Of a stretch of 64,000 nt of DNA, positions 19,165-27,199 are shown piece by piece. A program made the position numbers and the translations under genes. The notes beneath the pieces were generated by a model. The model was given only the letters and a program-made list of their open reading frames with translations. It did no database searches and was not told where the DNA came from. Origin of the DNA: Arthrobacter_H rhombi (GTDB taxonomy: Bacteria > Actinomycetota > Actinomycetes > Actinomycetales > Micrococcaceae). The first letter of the stretch is position 1, and the number at the start of each line of letters is the position of its first letter. Location: contig NZ_BAAAIV010000010.1 of NCBI RefSeq assembly GCF_039526245.1, positions 124,001 to 188,000 on the forward strand. Direction: 5' to 3'.

Positions 19165-19997
19165 CTGTCGTGATTGACCCGACGACGGCACCGAAGCCGC
19201 CGCGGCCCGCACGGGCCCGTCGAAAAGGACCACCATCGTGGGCGCTGGGCCTGGTGGGGGTGGTCATCTTCCTGGTGGGGTGGGAGCTGATGCCGATCCT
19301 GGGCATCGTCCAGGCCAAGTACCTGCCACCGGCCTCCGAAGTCATCGTGGCGCTGGGGCGGGACTTCGGCCTGGCCGCCTTCTGGGTATCCGTGGGCGAT
19401 ACCCTGCTGGCCTGGGCGGTCGGCCTGGCGATGGCGACCGTCCTGGCGCTCGTGCTGGGCATGGTGATCGGCAGTTCGCGGTTCCTGCGCCGCTTCACGA
19501 ACTCCTCGATCGAGTTCCTGCGCCCGATTCCCTCGGTCGCCTTGATCCCGTTGGCCGTGTTGCTGTACGGGGTGAAGATCGAATCGTCGTTGCTGCTGAT
19601 CGTCTACGCCTGCTTCTGGCAGGTCCTCATCCAGGTGCTCTATGGTGTGGCCGACGTCGACAACGTGGCCATGCAGACCGCCCGGTCCTACAGCTTCTCG
19701 ACATGGCAGCGGATCAAGGACGTGGTGTTCCCGACAGTGCTTCCCTATTTGATGACCGGCATCCGGTTGGGCGCCGCCGTCGCCCTGATTTTGGCCATCA
19801 CCGCGGAGCTGATCATCGGCTCGCCCGGTTTGGGCCGGGAGATCGGGTTGGCCCAGTCGGGTGGAGCCGTTTCGGGGATGTATGCGCTGATCCTGGCGAC
19901 CGGGCTGTTGGGCACGGTGATCAACGTCGTCATGCGCGCCGTTGAACGCCGGGTGCTGGGGTGGCATCCCTCGGTACGTGGGGAGGCCATCGCATGA
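19161..19997 (+). CDS. ABC importer permease (SsuC/TauC family)
   Basis: Encodes 278 residues with about six membrane segments and a short cytoplasmic N-terminus (PPRPARARRKGPP). The BPD-type permease coupling helix is seen as ARSYSFSTWQRIKDVVFPTVLPYLMTG-like sequence around residues 173-198, where the EAA-loop normally lies. It starts inside the binding-protein stop (ATGA 19161) and ends inside the next permease start (ATGA 19994). With its sister permease it probably forms a heterodimeric channel. Confidence 0.88.
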   Translation: MTVVIDPTTAPKPPRPARARRKGPPSWALGLVGVVIFLVGWELMPILGIVQAKYLPPASEVIVALGRDFGLAAFWVSVGDTLLAWAVGLAMATVLALVLGMVIGSSRFLRRFTNSSIEFLRPIPSVALIPLAVLLYGVKIESSLLLIVYACFWQVLIQVLYGVADVDNVAMQTARSYSFSTWQRIKDVVFPTVLPYLMTGIRLGAAVALILAITAELIIGSPGLGREIGLAQSGGAVSGMYALILATGLLGTVINVVMRAVERRVLGWHPSVRGEAIA

Positions 19998-20767
19998 AAA
20001 CACTGAAATCCATGGGATACCTCCTCGCGCTGCCGGTCCTGTTGGTGGCCCTGTGGTGGGTGGGTACTTCCGGGGAGCCGAACTTCTTCGTCCCGACCCC
20101 TGCGCAGTTGGTCGATACCTTTGGCCCCACCTGGTTCCAGGGCCGGATCTCCTCCGACGTGCTCCCCAGCGTGGGGCGGCTGGTCATCGGCGTGCTGCTG
20201 GCCATCATCCTGGGTGTGGTGTTGGGCCTGTTGGTGGGTCTGAACCGGACCCTGCGCGCGCTGACCGAGCCGGTGTTCGAGTTCTTCCGGGCCCTGCCGC
20301 CGCCGGTGCTGATCCCCGTGCTGATGCTCCTGATCGGGGTCAATGACTCGATGAAGGTCGCCGTGATCGTCTCCGGTGCCGTGTGGCCGGTGTTGCTCAA
20401 CACGATCGAGGGGGTCCGTTCGATCGATCCGGTGCAGAACGAGACCTCGCGTTCCTACGGCATCTCGGGGTTCGCCCGGATCCGTTACCAGGTGATTCCC
20501 TCGGCCATGCCGACGGTCATGGCAGGGATCCGCCAGTGCCTGTCGATCGGGTTGATCCTGATGGTGATCTCGGAGATGTTCGCCTCGTCCTCAGGGCTGG
20601 GCTTCACCATCGTGCAGTTCCAACGTTCCTTTGCCATTCCCGAAATGTGGTCCGGCATCATCGTGCTCGGACTCATCGGTGTGGTCATGTCGTTCATCTT
20701 CCAGTGGGCCGAACGGCGCGTCTTGCGCTGGTACCACGGCTTGAAAGAGGTAGAAAATGCAGTCTGA
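19994..20767 (+). CDS. ABC importer permease, second subunit (SsuC/TauC family)
   Basis: Encodes 257 residues, start ATG 19994 (MKTLKSMGYL) chosen for the ATGA overlap with the first permease. There are about six hydrophobic segments; the coupling region reads SRSYGISGFARIRYQVIPSAMP near residues 151-172. Members of this importer class often have one permease, so two different copies suggest a heterodimer. It overlaps the ATPase gene by 11 bases. Confidence 0.88.
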   Translation: MKTLKSMGYLLALPVLLVALWWVGTSGEPNFFVPTPAQLVDTFGPTWFQGRISSDVLPSVGRLVIGVLLAIILGVVLGLLVGLNRTLRALTEPVFEFFRALPPPVLIPVLMLLIGVNDSMKVAVIVSGAVWPVLLNTIEGVRSIDPVQNETSRSYGISGFARIRYQVIPSAMPTVMAGIRQCLSIGLILMVISEMFASSSGLGFTIVQFQRSFAIPEMWSGIIVLGLIGVVMSFIFQWAERRVLRWYHGLKEVENAV

Positions 20768-21656
20768 AGCCAGCACTCCCGCAGCGGTTCCCGATCACTT
20801 GTCCCCATCCGCCGGTCCGGTGGACTCACCGACTCCTGCCGGGCGGACCCTCGGCGCAGGGGAGGCCCTGCTCTCGGTACGCGGGGTGAAAAAGGTCTAC
20901 CACACCGATGGCGGGGACATCGAGGCGGTGCGGAACCTGACGTTCGACCTGGCCCGGGGGGAGTTGGCATGCCTGGTGGGCCCCTCGGGGTCCGGCAAGA
21001 CGACCTTGTTGAAGGTCATCGCGGGGCTTCTGGGCGCCACCGAGGGCGAGGTGATGCTCGATGGCCAGAAGGTGACCGGGCCACCGAAGAAGATGGCCGT
21101 CGTGTTCCAGGAATACGGGCGCTCGCTGTTCCCCTGGTTGCGGGTGGCCGACAACGTGGAGTTGCCGTTGAAGAACGCTGGCGTCCCCAAGGTCGAACGC
21201 AAGGCGCGCGTCGCCGAGGCACTGGAAGCCGTCGGGCTCTCCGCGGTTCCCCGCTCGTATCCGTGGCAGCTCTCCGGTGGCATGCAGCAACGCGTGGCCA
21301 TCGCCCGTGCCGTGGCGTACCAGCCCGAGGTGCTGCTCATGGACGAGCCCTTCGCCGCGGTGGATGCCCAGACCCGTGCGGATCTGGAGGACCTGGTGCG
21401 CAGGTTGTGGAAGGACCTGGGCATGACGGTCCTGTTCGTCACGCACGATATCGACGAATCGATCTACCTCGGTGGCCGCGTGATCGTGCTCTCGTCATCG
21501 CCCACGGTGGTCCAGGAGGATCTGGTCATCGACCTGCCCGATGAGCGCGACCAGCTCGAGACCCGGTCCCTGCCGCGGTTCACCGAGCTGCGCCACCATG
21601 TCTACGAGCAGATCCAGCTCGCCAAGCGCGGACATCGTCCCGACGGGGTGGCGTAG
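20757..21656 (+). CDS. ABC importer ATPase (SsuB/TauB family)
   Basis: Encodes 299 residues. Walker A GPSGSGKTT, Q-loop VFQEYGRSLFPWL, signature LSGGMQQRVAIARA, Walker B VLLMDEPF and switch His in FVTHDIDES are all intact, so it should hydrolyse ATP. The N-terminal 40 residues before the first strand are a Pro/Ala/Ser-rich extension. Last gene of the ligase-importer operon, converging on the IclR gene with only 4 bases between the stop codons. Confidence 0.9.
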   Translation: MQSEASTPAAVPDHLSPSAGPVDSPTPAGRTLGAGEALLSVRGVKKVYHTDGGDIEAVRNLTFDLARGELACLVGPSGSGKTTLLKVIAGLLGATEGEVMLDGQKVTGPPKKMAVVFQEYGRSLFPWLRVADNVELPLKNAGVPKVERKARVAEALEAVGLSAVPRSYPWQLSGGMQQRVAIARAVAYQPEVLLMDEPFAAVDAQTRADLEDLVRRLWKDLGMTVLFVTHDIDESIYLGGRVIVLSSSPTVVQEDLVIDLPDERDQLETRSLPRFTELRHHVYEQIQLAKRGHRPDGVA

Positions 21657-21660
21657 CCGG

Positions 21661-22404
21661 TCAGACCGTCCCGGCGAGGGAACGGGCAATTCCTCCGGCT
21701 GCAGTCCGCAACGCTATGACCGCGGCCGGCAGCAAGTCGGAATCGGTGGGAACGACCACGGAGATCACCGCCACGGCACGACGGCGGTCATCCAGGATGG
21801 GGACGGCGGCCCCGGTCGTCTCGGGGTCCGTGAAACCGGCCAGCGTGGCGTAACCGGTCAACCGGATATGGGCCAGCGTGCGGCGCAGGTCAGGTTGCTG
21901 GGCCAGGGCTTCCTGCTGATGCCGGTCCAGGAACCCCTCGGTGAGGTGGGGAGGCGAGAAGGCCAGCAATGCCATGCCCATCGACGTGCGCAGGACCGGC
22001 ATCCGCCCGGCGACGTGGGCCTGGTTGACGGCCGCTCCGGGGCGGGACAACCGCTCCACGATCAGCACCTCGTCCTCGTGCAGGATCGACAGCTGCGTGT
22101 TCTGCCGCAGCAGCTGGTTGATGTCCTCCATGTAGGGCAAGGCGACCAAGCGCAGGTCGCGCGTGAGGGAGGCCCGGTTGGAGAGCTCCCACAACCGCAG
22201 ACCCAGCCTGACTTCGCCGTCGTCGTTCCTGGCCAGCAATCCATGGGAGACGAGGTCCTCCACCAGGCGGTAGGCGGTCGCCCGGGGCACGCCGGCGCGC
22301 CGCGCCAGGGCGGTGACGGTGAGCGTGGGCTGGTCCGCATCGAAGGAATCCAGGATCCTGACCAGCCGGTCCAACATGGAATCGCCCGAGGGGGAATTCG
22401 CCAC
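21661..22404 (-). CDS. IclR-family transcriptional regulator
   Basis: Encodes 247 residues from a GTG start. An N-terminal winged helix (LDRLVRILDSFDADQPTLTVTALARRAGVPRATAYRLVEDL) is followed by the IclR effector-binding domain (LPYMEDINQLLRQNTQLSIL, VLRTSMGMALLAF, GYATLAGFTDPETTGAAVPI). It lies 2 bases downstream of the hydratase/hydrolase gene 22407-23471 and is probably co-transcribed with it. It might control that gene, the ABC importer operon it converges on, or pobA, since a related dyad half-site occurs upstream of each promoter (12339, 23498). The effector is unknown. Confidence 0.85.
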   Translation of the reverse strand: MANSPSGDSMLDRLVRILDSFDADQPTLTVTALARRAGVPRATAYRLVEDLVSHGLLARNDDGEVRLGLRLWELSNRASLTRDLRLVALPYMEDINQLLRQNTQLSILHEDEVLIVERLSRPGAAVNQAHVAGRMPVLRTSMGMALLAFSPPHLTEGFLDRHQQEALAQQPDLRRTLAHIRLTGYATLAGFTDPETTGAAVPILDDRRRAVAVISVVVPTDSDLLPAAVIALRTAAGGIARSLAGTV

Positions 22405-22406
22405 GG

Positions 22407-23471
22407 CTACGAGGAGGCGATGGCCGCGGCGATCTCCGCGGAATCAACCCCGGCGTGGTCCGCCGGAGACCAGCGCGGGGAGCGGTCCTTGTCGATGATC
22501 TGGGCGCGGATCCCCTCCGGCAGATCCGGATGCTTCATCAGGTAATCGGCCACGCGCAGTTCGCGGGCCAGTGCCGAGGGCAGGTGGGCGTCTTCCCGGG
22601 CGGCACGCACTGCCTGCAAGGCGGTCTGGGTGGCCAGCGGGGAGTTGGCCCGAATGGATGCTGCCGCTGGAGCCGCCGCGGCAAAGGTGCTGGCGTCCAG
22701 CCGCGCCAGGATATCGGGGACGTCCGCGCCGGCATAGGCGTCGTCGATCCAGGCGGCGTCGGCCACCAGGCGGGCGGCGGGTGCGGCAGTGCCGTGCAGG
22801 ATCTCGAGGGCCACCGCCACGTCGTTCGCCGGCACCCCGACCAGGTCGGGCAGCGCGGCCAGCACCTCGTCGAACCCGTCCTCGGCGATGCAGAAGTCGG
22901 CGAATCCGGCGTGGATGGCGTCCCCGGCACCCATCGTGGAAGCAGTCAGGGCCAGGTGTTCGCCGAGCCGTCCCGGGGCCAGCCCCAGCAGGTGGGTTCC
23001 GCCGACGTCGGGGGAGTAGCCGATGTGGGTTTCGGGCATGCCGATCGCCGAGCGGGGCGTCACGATGCGGACCGACGCGTGACCTGCCAGGCCGACTCCG
23101 CCGCCCATGCAGAGCCCATCCATGAATGCCACGACCGGTTTGGGGTAGGTGGCGATGATTCCGTCGAGCTGGAATTCCTCGGCAAGGAAGGACAGGAACT
23201 CGTGTTGTTTCCCGGTGGTGATGGAGGTGTGGAAGGCCAGGATGTCTCCTCCGGCGCAGAATCCCCGGTCGCCGGCGCCGCGCAGCACCACGATCCCCAC
23301 CCGCGGGTCTTCGCGCCAGGCCTCGAGCTGTCGGGTCAATTCCGTGACCATGGGGCGGGTCAGCGCGTTGATCTGGCGGGGCCGGTTCAAGGTCAGGATC
23401 CCGAGGCCATCCGCCAGGTCGACCAGGATCTCATTCCCGCTACCCGTTTCGGTGTCCTGTACCTGTGTCAT
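22407..23471 (-). CDS. Enoyl-CoA hydratase/isomerase family protein, 3-hydroxyisobutyryl-CoA hydrolase type
   Basis: Encodes 354 residues in the crotonase fold with the long C-terminal extension of HIBCH-type hydrolases. The oxyanion-hole Gly run appears as DGLCMGGGVGLAG and the active-site Glu/Asp region as MPETHIGYSPDVGG, the typical HIBCH pattern. Known enzymes of this subgroup hydrolyse 3-hydroxyisobutyryl-CoA in valine breakdown. In this aromatic cluster a different hydroxyacyl- or aroyl-CoA thioester could be the substrate; that is only a guess. The start is set at ATG 23471 (MTQVQDTETG) behind GAAGGG; an in-frame ATG 33 bases earlier is possible. Confidence 0.8.
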   Translation of the reverse strand: MTQVQDTETGSGNEILVDLADGLGILTLNRPRQINALTRPMVTELTRQLEAWREDPRVGIVVLRGAGDRGFCAGGDILAFHTSITTGKQHEFLSFLAEEFQLDGIIATYPKPVVAFMDGLCMGGGVGLAGHASVRIVTPRSAIGMPETHIGYSPDVGGTHLLGLAPGRLGEHLALTASTMGAGDAIHAGFADFCIAEDGFDEVLAALPDLVGVPANDVAVALEILHGTAAPAARLVADAAWIDDAYAGADVPDILARLDASTFAAAAPAAASIRANSPLATQTALQAVRAAREDAHLPSALARELRVADYLMKHPDLPEGIRAQIIDKDRSPRWSPADHAGVDSAEIAAAIASS

Positions 23472-23588
23472 CGAGCCCGTCCCTTCGCCATGTGTGGTTC
23501 CCATTCAATGACGCTACTCCCGCCCTGGGGGGCTGGCCAGCAGAAGGTCGGGTCCTCCCCATTGTGTCGCGGGGGACGAACCGATAGA

Positions 23589-23622
23589 GTTCAATATACG
23601 AACTTAAGTTCATTCAGCGAAC
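23589..23622. promoter_or_regulatory. Tandem dyads GTTC-N7-GAAC upstream of pcaF (probable PcaR operator)
   Basis: Two copies of GTTC-N7-GAAC lie 19 bases apart (23589-23603 and 23608-23622). The inner arms also form the perfect 12-base palindrome GAACTTAAGTTC (23600-23611). The last arm ends 19 bases before the pcaF ATG. IclR-family aromatic regulators such as PcaR, PobR and PcaU bind repeated short arms, and a pcaR-like gene closes this operon. Assignment to that protein is inferred. Confidence 0.55.
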
Positions 23623-23641
23623 ACGTGATGGCGGGAGTCCC

Positions 23642-24847
23642 ATGCAACAGGCCTACATATACGACGCGGTACGTACCCCGTTCGGCAAGATCGGTGGGGC
23701 GTTGGCCTCGCATCGGCCCGACGACCTCGCGGCGCACATCATCAAGGCGCTGGTGGGCCGGTCCCCGGACCTGGACGTCGAGCGGATCGACGAGACGATC
23801 TTCGGCAACGCCAATGGCGCTGGCGAGGAAAACCGCAACGTGGCGCGGATGGCCACCCTGCTGGCCGGTCTCCCCGTCTCCCTGCCGGGCACTACCGTCA
23901 ACCGGCTCTGCGGCTCATCCCTGGACGGCGCCATGATCGCCTCCCGCCAGATCAACGTCGGGGATGCCGACCTGATGCTGCTGGGCGGCGTCGAATCCAT
24001 GTCGCGTGCCCCGTGGGTGCTACCCAAGACCGAGCGTCCGTTCCCGATGAACAACCTCGAACTGGCCAACACCACCCTGGGCTGGCGCCTGGTCAACCCC
24101 GAAATGCCCGGCGCCTGGACCGTCTCCCTGGGGGAGGCCACCGAGCAGCTGCGCGAACGCGAGGGCATCGACCGCGAACGCCAGGACGCCTTCGCGGCGC
24201 GCTCCCACCAGCTGGCCGATGCCGCCTGGAACGCCGGGCGCTATGACGACCTCGTGGTCCCCGTCGAACCGAACACCCGCAAGGGCGTGCGCCTGGATCG
24301 CGACGAGACCATCCGTCCCGAATCCACTCCCGAATCCCTGGCCGGGCTGCGCACCGTCTTCCGCTCCGAGAACGGCACCGTCACCGCGGGCAACGCCTCC
24401 CCGATGAACGACGGCGCCTCCGCCGCCTGGCTCGGCAGCGAGAAGGCCGCTGGCCTGCTCGGCCGCGAACCGCTGGCCCGCATCGCCGGACGCGGCGCCG
24501 CCGCCCTTGAACCGCAGTACTTCGGGTTCGCCCCGGTCGAGGCGGCCAACCGCGCCCTCGCCAAGGCGGGCATCGGCTGGGGGGACGTCTCCGCCGTCGA
24601 ACTCAATGAGGCCTTTGCCGCGCAGTCCCTGGCCTGTGTCGACGCCTGGGGCATCGACGAGGGGATCGTCAACGCCTGGGGCGGCGCCCTGGCCATCGGC
24701 CACCCCCTCGGTGCTTCGGGCCTGCGGATCCTCGGCACGCTCGCCCGACGGCTGCAGGCCTCCGGCGAACGCTGGGGCGTCGCCGCCATCTGCATCGGCG
24801 TCGGCCAGGGCCTGGCCGTCGTCCTCGAAAACACCACCAGCAAGTAA
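23642..24847 (+). CDS. pcaF: 3-oxoadipyl-CoA thiolase
   Basis: Encodes 401 residues, the standard length. PcaF splits 3-oxoadipyl-CoA into succinyl-CoA and acetyl-CoA, the last step of the pathway. The nucleophile Cys90 lies in VNRLCGSSLDG; the base His is in ALAIGHPLGASG and the second Cys in AAICIGVGQG. The N-terminus YIYDAVRTPFGKIGG is typical of beta-ketoadipyl thiolases. Neighbouring pcaI and pcaJ separate it from general degradative thiolases. The ATG follows GGGAG within 7 bases. Confidence 0.93.
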   Translation: MQQAYIYDAVRTPFGKIGGALASHRPDDLAAHIIKALVGRSPDLDVERIDETIFGNANGAGEENRNVARMATLLAGLPVSLPGTTVNRLCGSSLDGAMIASRQINVGDADLMLLGGVESMSRAPWVLPKTERPFPMNNLELANTTLGWRLVNPEMPGAWTVSLGEATEQLREREGIDRERQDAFAARSHQLADAAWNAGRYDDLVVPVEPNTRKGVRLDRDETIRPESTPESLAGLRTVFRSENGTVTAGNASPMNDGASAAWLGSEKAAGLLGREPLARIAGRGAAALEPQYFGFAPVEAANRALAKAGIGWGDVSAVELNEAFAAQSLACVDAWGIDEGIVNAWGGALAIGHPLGASGLRILGTLARRLQASGERWGVAAICIGVGQGLAVVLENTTSK

Positions 24848-24859
24848 AGGGGTACCACC

Positions 24860-25534
24860 GTGGCACCACGTATCGCCACCAACGCCGCCGATGCCGTCTC
24901 CGGCATCCACGACGGCGCCACCGTCCTCATCGGGGGGTTCGGCAACGCCGGCCAGCCGATGGAACTGATCGACGCGCTGCTTGCCTGCGGGGCCTCGAAC
25001 CTGACGGTGGTGAACAACAACGCCGGACAGGCCGACGCCGGGCTGGCGCTGCTGATCAAGGAGCGCAAGGTCAGCAAGGTCATCTGCTCGTTCCCGCGCC
25101 AGTCCGATTCCTGGCACTTCGACGAGGCCTACCGGGCCGGGGAGATCGAACTCGAACTGGTCCCGCAGGGCAACCTGGCCGAGCGACTGCGCGCCGCCGG
25201 CGCCGGGATCGGCGGGTTCTTCACGCCCACCGGCTACGGCACGCTGCTGGCCGAAGGCAAGGAGACCCGCGAGATCGACGGGATCGGCTACGTGCTGGAG
25301 ACCCCGATCAAGGCGGACGTCGCCCTCATCAAGGCACTCACGGCGGACGAGTTCGGCAACCTCGTCTACCGCAAGACCGCCCGCAACTTCGGCCCGGTCA
25401 TGGCGACCGCCGCGGCGCAGACCATCGTCCAGGTCGACGAGATCGTCCCGGTCGGCGGGATCGACCCGGAAGTCGTGGTGACCCCGGGCATCTACGTCGA
25501 CACGATCGTCCAGATCGCAGGAGAGAACAAATGA
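24860..25534 (+). CDS. pcaI: 3-oxoadipate CoA-transferase, alpha subunit
   Basis: Encodes 224 residues from GTG 24860. Family I CoA-transferase A subunit: the glycine loop VLIGGFGNAGQPMELI near the N-terminus, NNAGQADAGLALLI, and GFFTPTGYGTLLAEGKETREIDG in the centre. With PcaJ it moves CoA from succinyl-CoA to 3-oxoadipate. It follows pcaF after 12 bases and overlaps pcaJ by 4 bases (ATGA). Confidence 0.93.
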   Translation: MAPRIATNAADAVSGIHDGATVLIGGFGNAGQPMELIDALLACGASNLTVVNNNAGQADAGLALLIKERKVSKVICSFPRQSDSWHFDEAYRAGEIELELVPQGNLAERLRAAGAGIGGFFTPTGYGTLLAEGKETREIDGIGYVLETPIKADVALIKALTADEFGNLVYRKTARNFGPVMATAAAQTIVQVDEIVPVGGIDPEVVVTPGIYVDTIVQIAGENK

Positions 25535-26187
25535 GCACCTACACCTCCACCGACGCGGCACTGACCCGCGATGACATGGCAGAAATGGTCGCCGCGGACA
25601 TCCCCGCGGGCGCCTTCGTGAACCTGGGCATCGGCCAGCCGACCAACGTCTCCAACTACCTCACCGCCGAACAGGGAGTCACCCTCCACACGGAGAACGG
25701 CATGCTGGGCATGGGCCCGGTGGCCACGGGGGATGACATCGACGGCGACCTGATCAACGCCGGCAAGATCCCGGTCACCGAACTCCCCGGAGCCAGCTAC
25801 TTCCACCATGCCGATTCCTTCGCGATGATGCGCGGGGGCCACCTGGACGTCTGCGTCCTGGGCGCCTTCCAGGTCTCCCAGGCGGGCGACCTGGCCAACT
25901 GGCACACCGGAGCCCCCGGGGCCATCCCCGCGGTCGGCGGTGCCATGGACCTGGCGATCGGCGCGAAGTCCACCTGGGTCATGATGGGGCTGTTCACCAA
26001 GGCCGGGGAGTCCAAGCTGGTCGAGGCACTGAGCTACCCCGTCACCGGGCTGGGCTGCGTCTCGCGGATCTACACGGAATCGGCGATCTTCCTCATCGAG
26101 GACGGAACGGTCACGGTCCGCTCCACCCACGGGATCAGCTTCGCCGAGCTCTCCGAACGCCTCCCGGTGGCATTGCAGCAGGCCTAG
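25531..26187 (+). CDS. pcaJ: 3-oxoadipate CoA-transferase, beta subunit
   Basis: Encodes 218 residues. The family I CoA-transferase B subunit signature with catalytic Glu55 is seen in LHTENGMLGMGP; GAFVNLGIGQPTNVSNYL precedes it. The active site is shared with PcaI, and the ATGA overlap supports equal synthesis of both subunits. The pair SCOT/AtoDA is a possible alternative by sequence, but the thiolase and pca regulator on either side favour 3-oxoadipate. Confidence 0.92.
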   Translation: MSTYTSTDAALTRDDMAEMVAADIPAGAFVNLGIGQPTNVSNYLTAEQGVTLHTENGMLGMGPVATGDDIDGDLINAGKIPVTELPGASYFHHADSFAMMRGGHLDVCVLGAFQVSQAGDLANWHTGAPGAIPAVGGAMDLAIGAKSTWVMMGLFTKAGESKLVEALSYPVTGLGCVSRIYTESAIFLIEDGTVTVRSTHGISFAELSERLPVALQQA

Positions 26188-26314
26188 CACCACCACCGTG
26201 GGGGCCGTGCCGCCCGTCGGCCGGCCTCCACGGAACGGCCCGTGCCGTCGCCCTCTAGGATGGGTGGGTTGCCGCGGGACCGCCACGGCCCCCGCACCTT
26301 TTCGGAAGGACACC

Positions 26315-27139
26315 ATGGAGCACGACGTCGAGACGACCCCGGCTGCCCCGCCCACGGCCACGGGCGGCCAGTTCGTGCAGTCGCTGGCCCGTGGGCTGGA
26401 TGTCATCCGCGCCTTCGACGCCGAACACCATTCGATGACCCTGACCGATGTCGCCAAGCGCACCGGCCTCTCGCGGGCCACGGCCCGCCGCTTTCTGCTG
26501 ACCCTGGCCGACTTGGGCTACGTGCGGACCGATGGAAAGCACTTCGAGCTGACGGCCCAGGTGCTGCAGCTGGGATACGCCTTCCTGGCCGGCCACACCC
26601 TGACCGAGCTCATCGAACCCGTGCTCGAGGAACTCTCCTCCCGGTTGAACGAGTCGGCCTCCGCCTCCGTTTTGGACGGATCCGACGTGGTCTACATCGC
26701 CCGGGTCCACACCCGCCGCATCATGCGCGTCGGCATCGCCGTGGGCAGCCGCTTCCCCGCCTACGCCACCTCCATGGGCCGGGTGCTGCTGGCACACCTC
26801 GATCCGGAGGAACTGGACGCGGCGCTCGCCGCCCGCCCGTTGGAGGCACTGACCCCGAACACCATCACCGATCCCGCGGCCCTGCGCCGGGAACTGGACG
26901 CGGTCAGGGAGCGTGGATGGTGCCTGGTGGACCAGGAGCTCGAGGTCGGGCTGCGGTCCATCGCGGTGCCCGTCCTGTCCCCGGATGGCACCGTCGCCGC
27001 CGCCCTGAACGTCTCCATGAGCACGATGCCGGGAACCGCACCCGGCGGCCCGAACGGTGCCGACGAGGCCATGGCCGTACTGCCGCACCTGCGGGAAGCC
27101 GCCAGCCGCGTCGAGGAAGCCCTGCGCGCCAGACGCTGA
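26315..27139 (+). CDS. pcaR: IclR-family regulator of beta-ketoadipate genes (PcaR-like)
   Basis: Encodes 274 residues from ATG 26315 (GGAAGGA 4 bases upstream). The winged helix reads LARGLDVIRAFDAEHHSMTLTDVAKRTGLSRATARR and the effector domain includes RIMRVGIAVGSRFPAYATSMGRVLLA, the SxGR-type pattern of the PcaR/PobR branch. It lies downstream of pcaFIJ in the same direction, 127 bases away, with TAGGAT at 26256-26261 as a possible -10 of its own. Tandem GTTC-N7-GAAC sites in front of pcaF are likely targets. Confidence 0.88.
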   Translation: MEHDVETTPAAPPTATGGQFVQSLARGLDVIRAFDAEHHSMTLTDVAKRTGLSRATARRFLLTLADLGYVRTDGKHFELTAQVLQLGYAFLAGHTLTELIEPVLEELSSRLNESASASVLDGSDVVYIARVHTRRIMRVGIAVGSRFPAYATSMGRVLLAHLDPEELDAALAARPLEALTPNTITDPAALRRELDAVRERGWCLVDQELEVGLRSIAVPVLSPDGTVAAALNVSMSTMPGTAPGGPNGADEAMAVLPHLREAASRVEEALRARR

Positions 27140-27199
27140 GCGGCGCCGTCGTTCCCTGTGGGGGGCTGGGCGGAGGGGGAACTGGCGCGGGGATTCCGG

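Noticed and set aside
18190..21656. Taurine/alkanesulfonate or thiamine-precursor importer
   Set aside because: The families are related, but no monooxygenase or thiamine gene is adjacent, and coupling to a CoA ligase points to carboxylic aromatic ligands.
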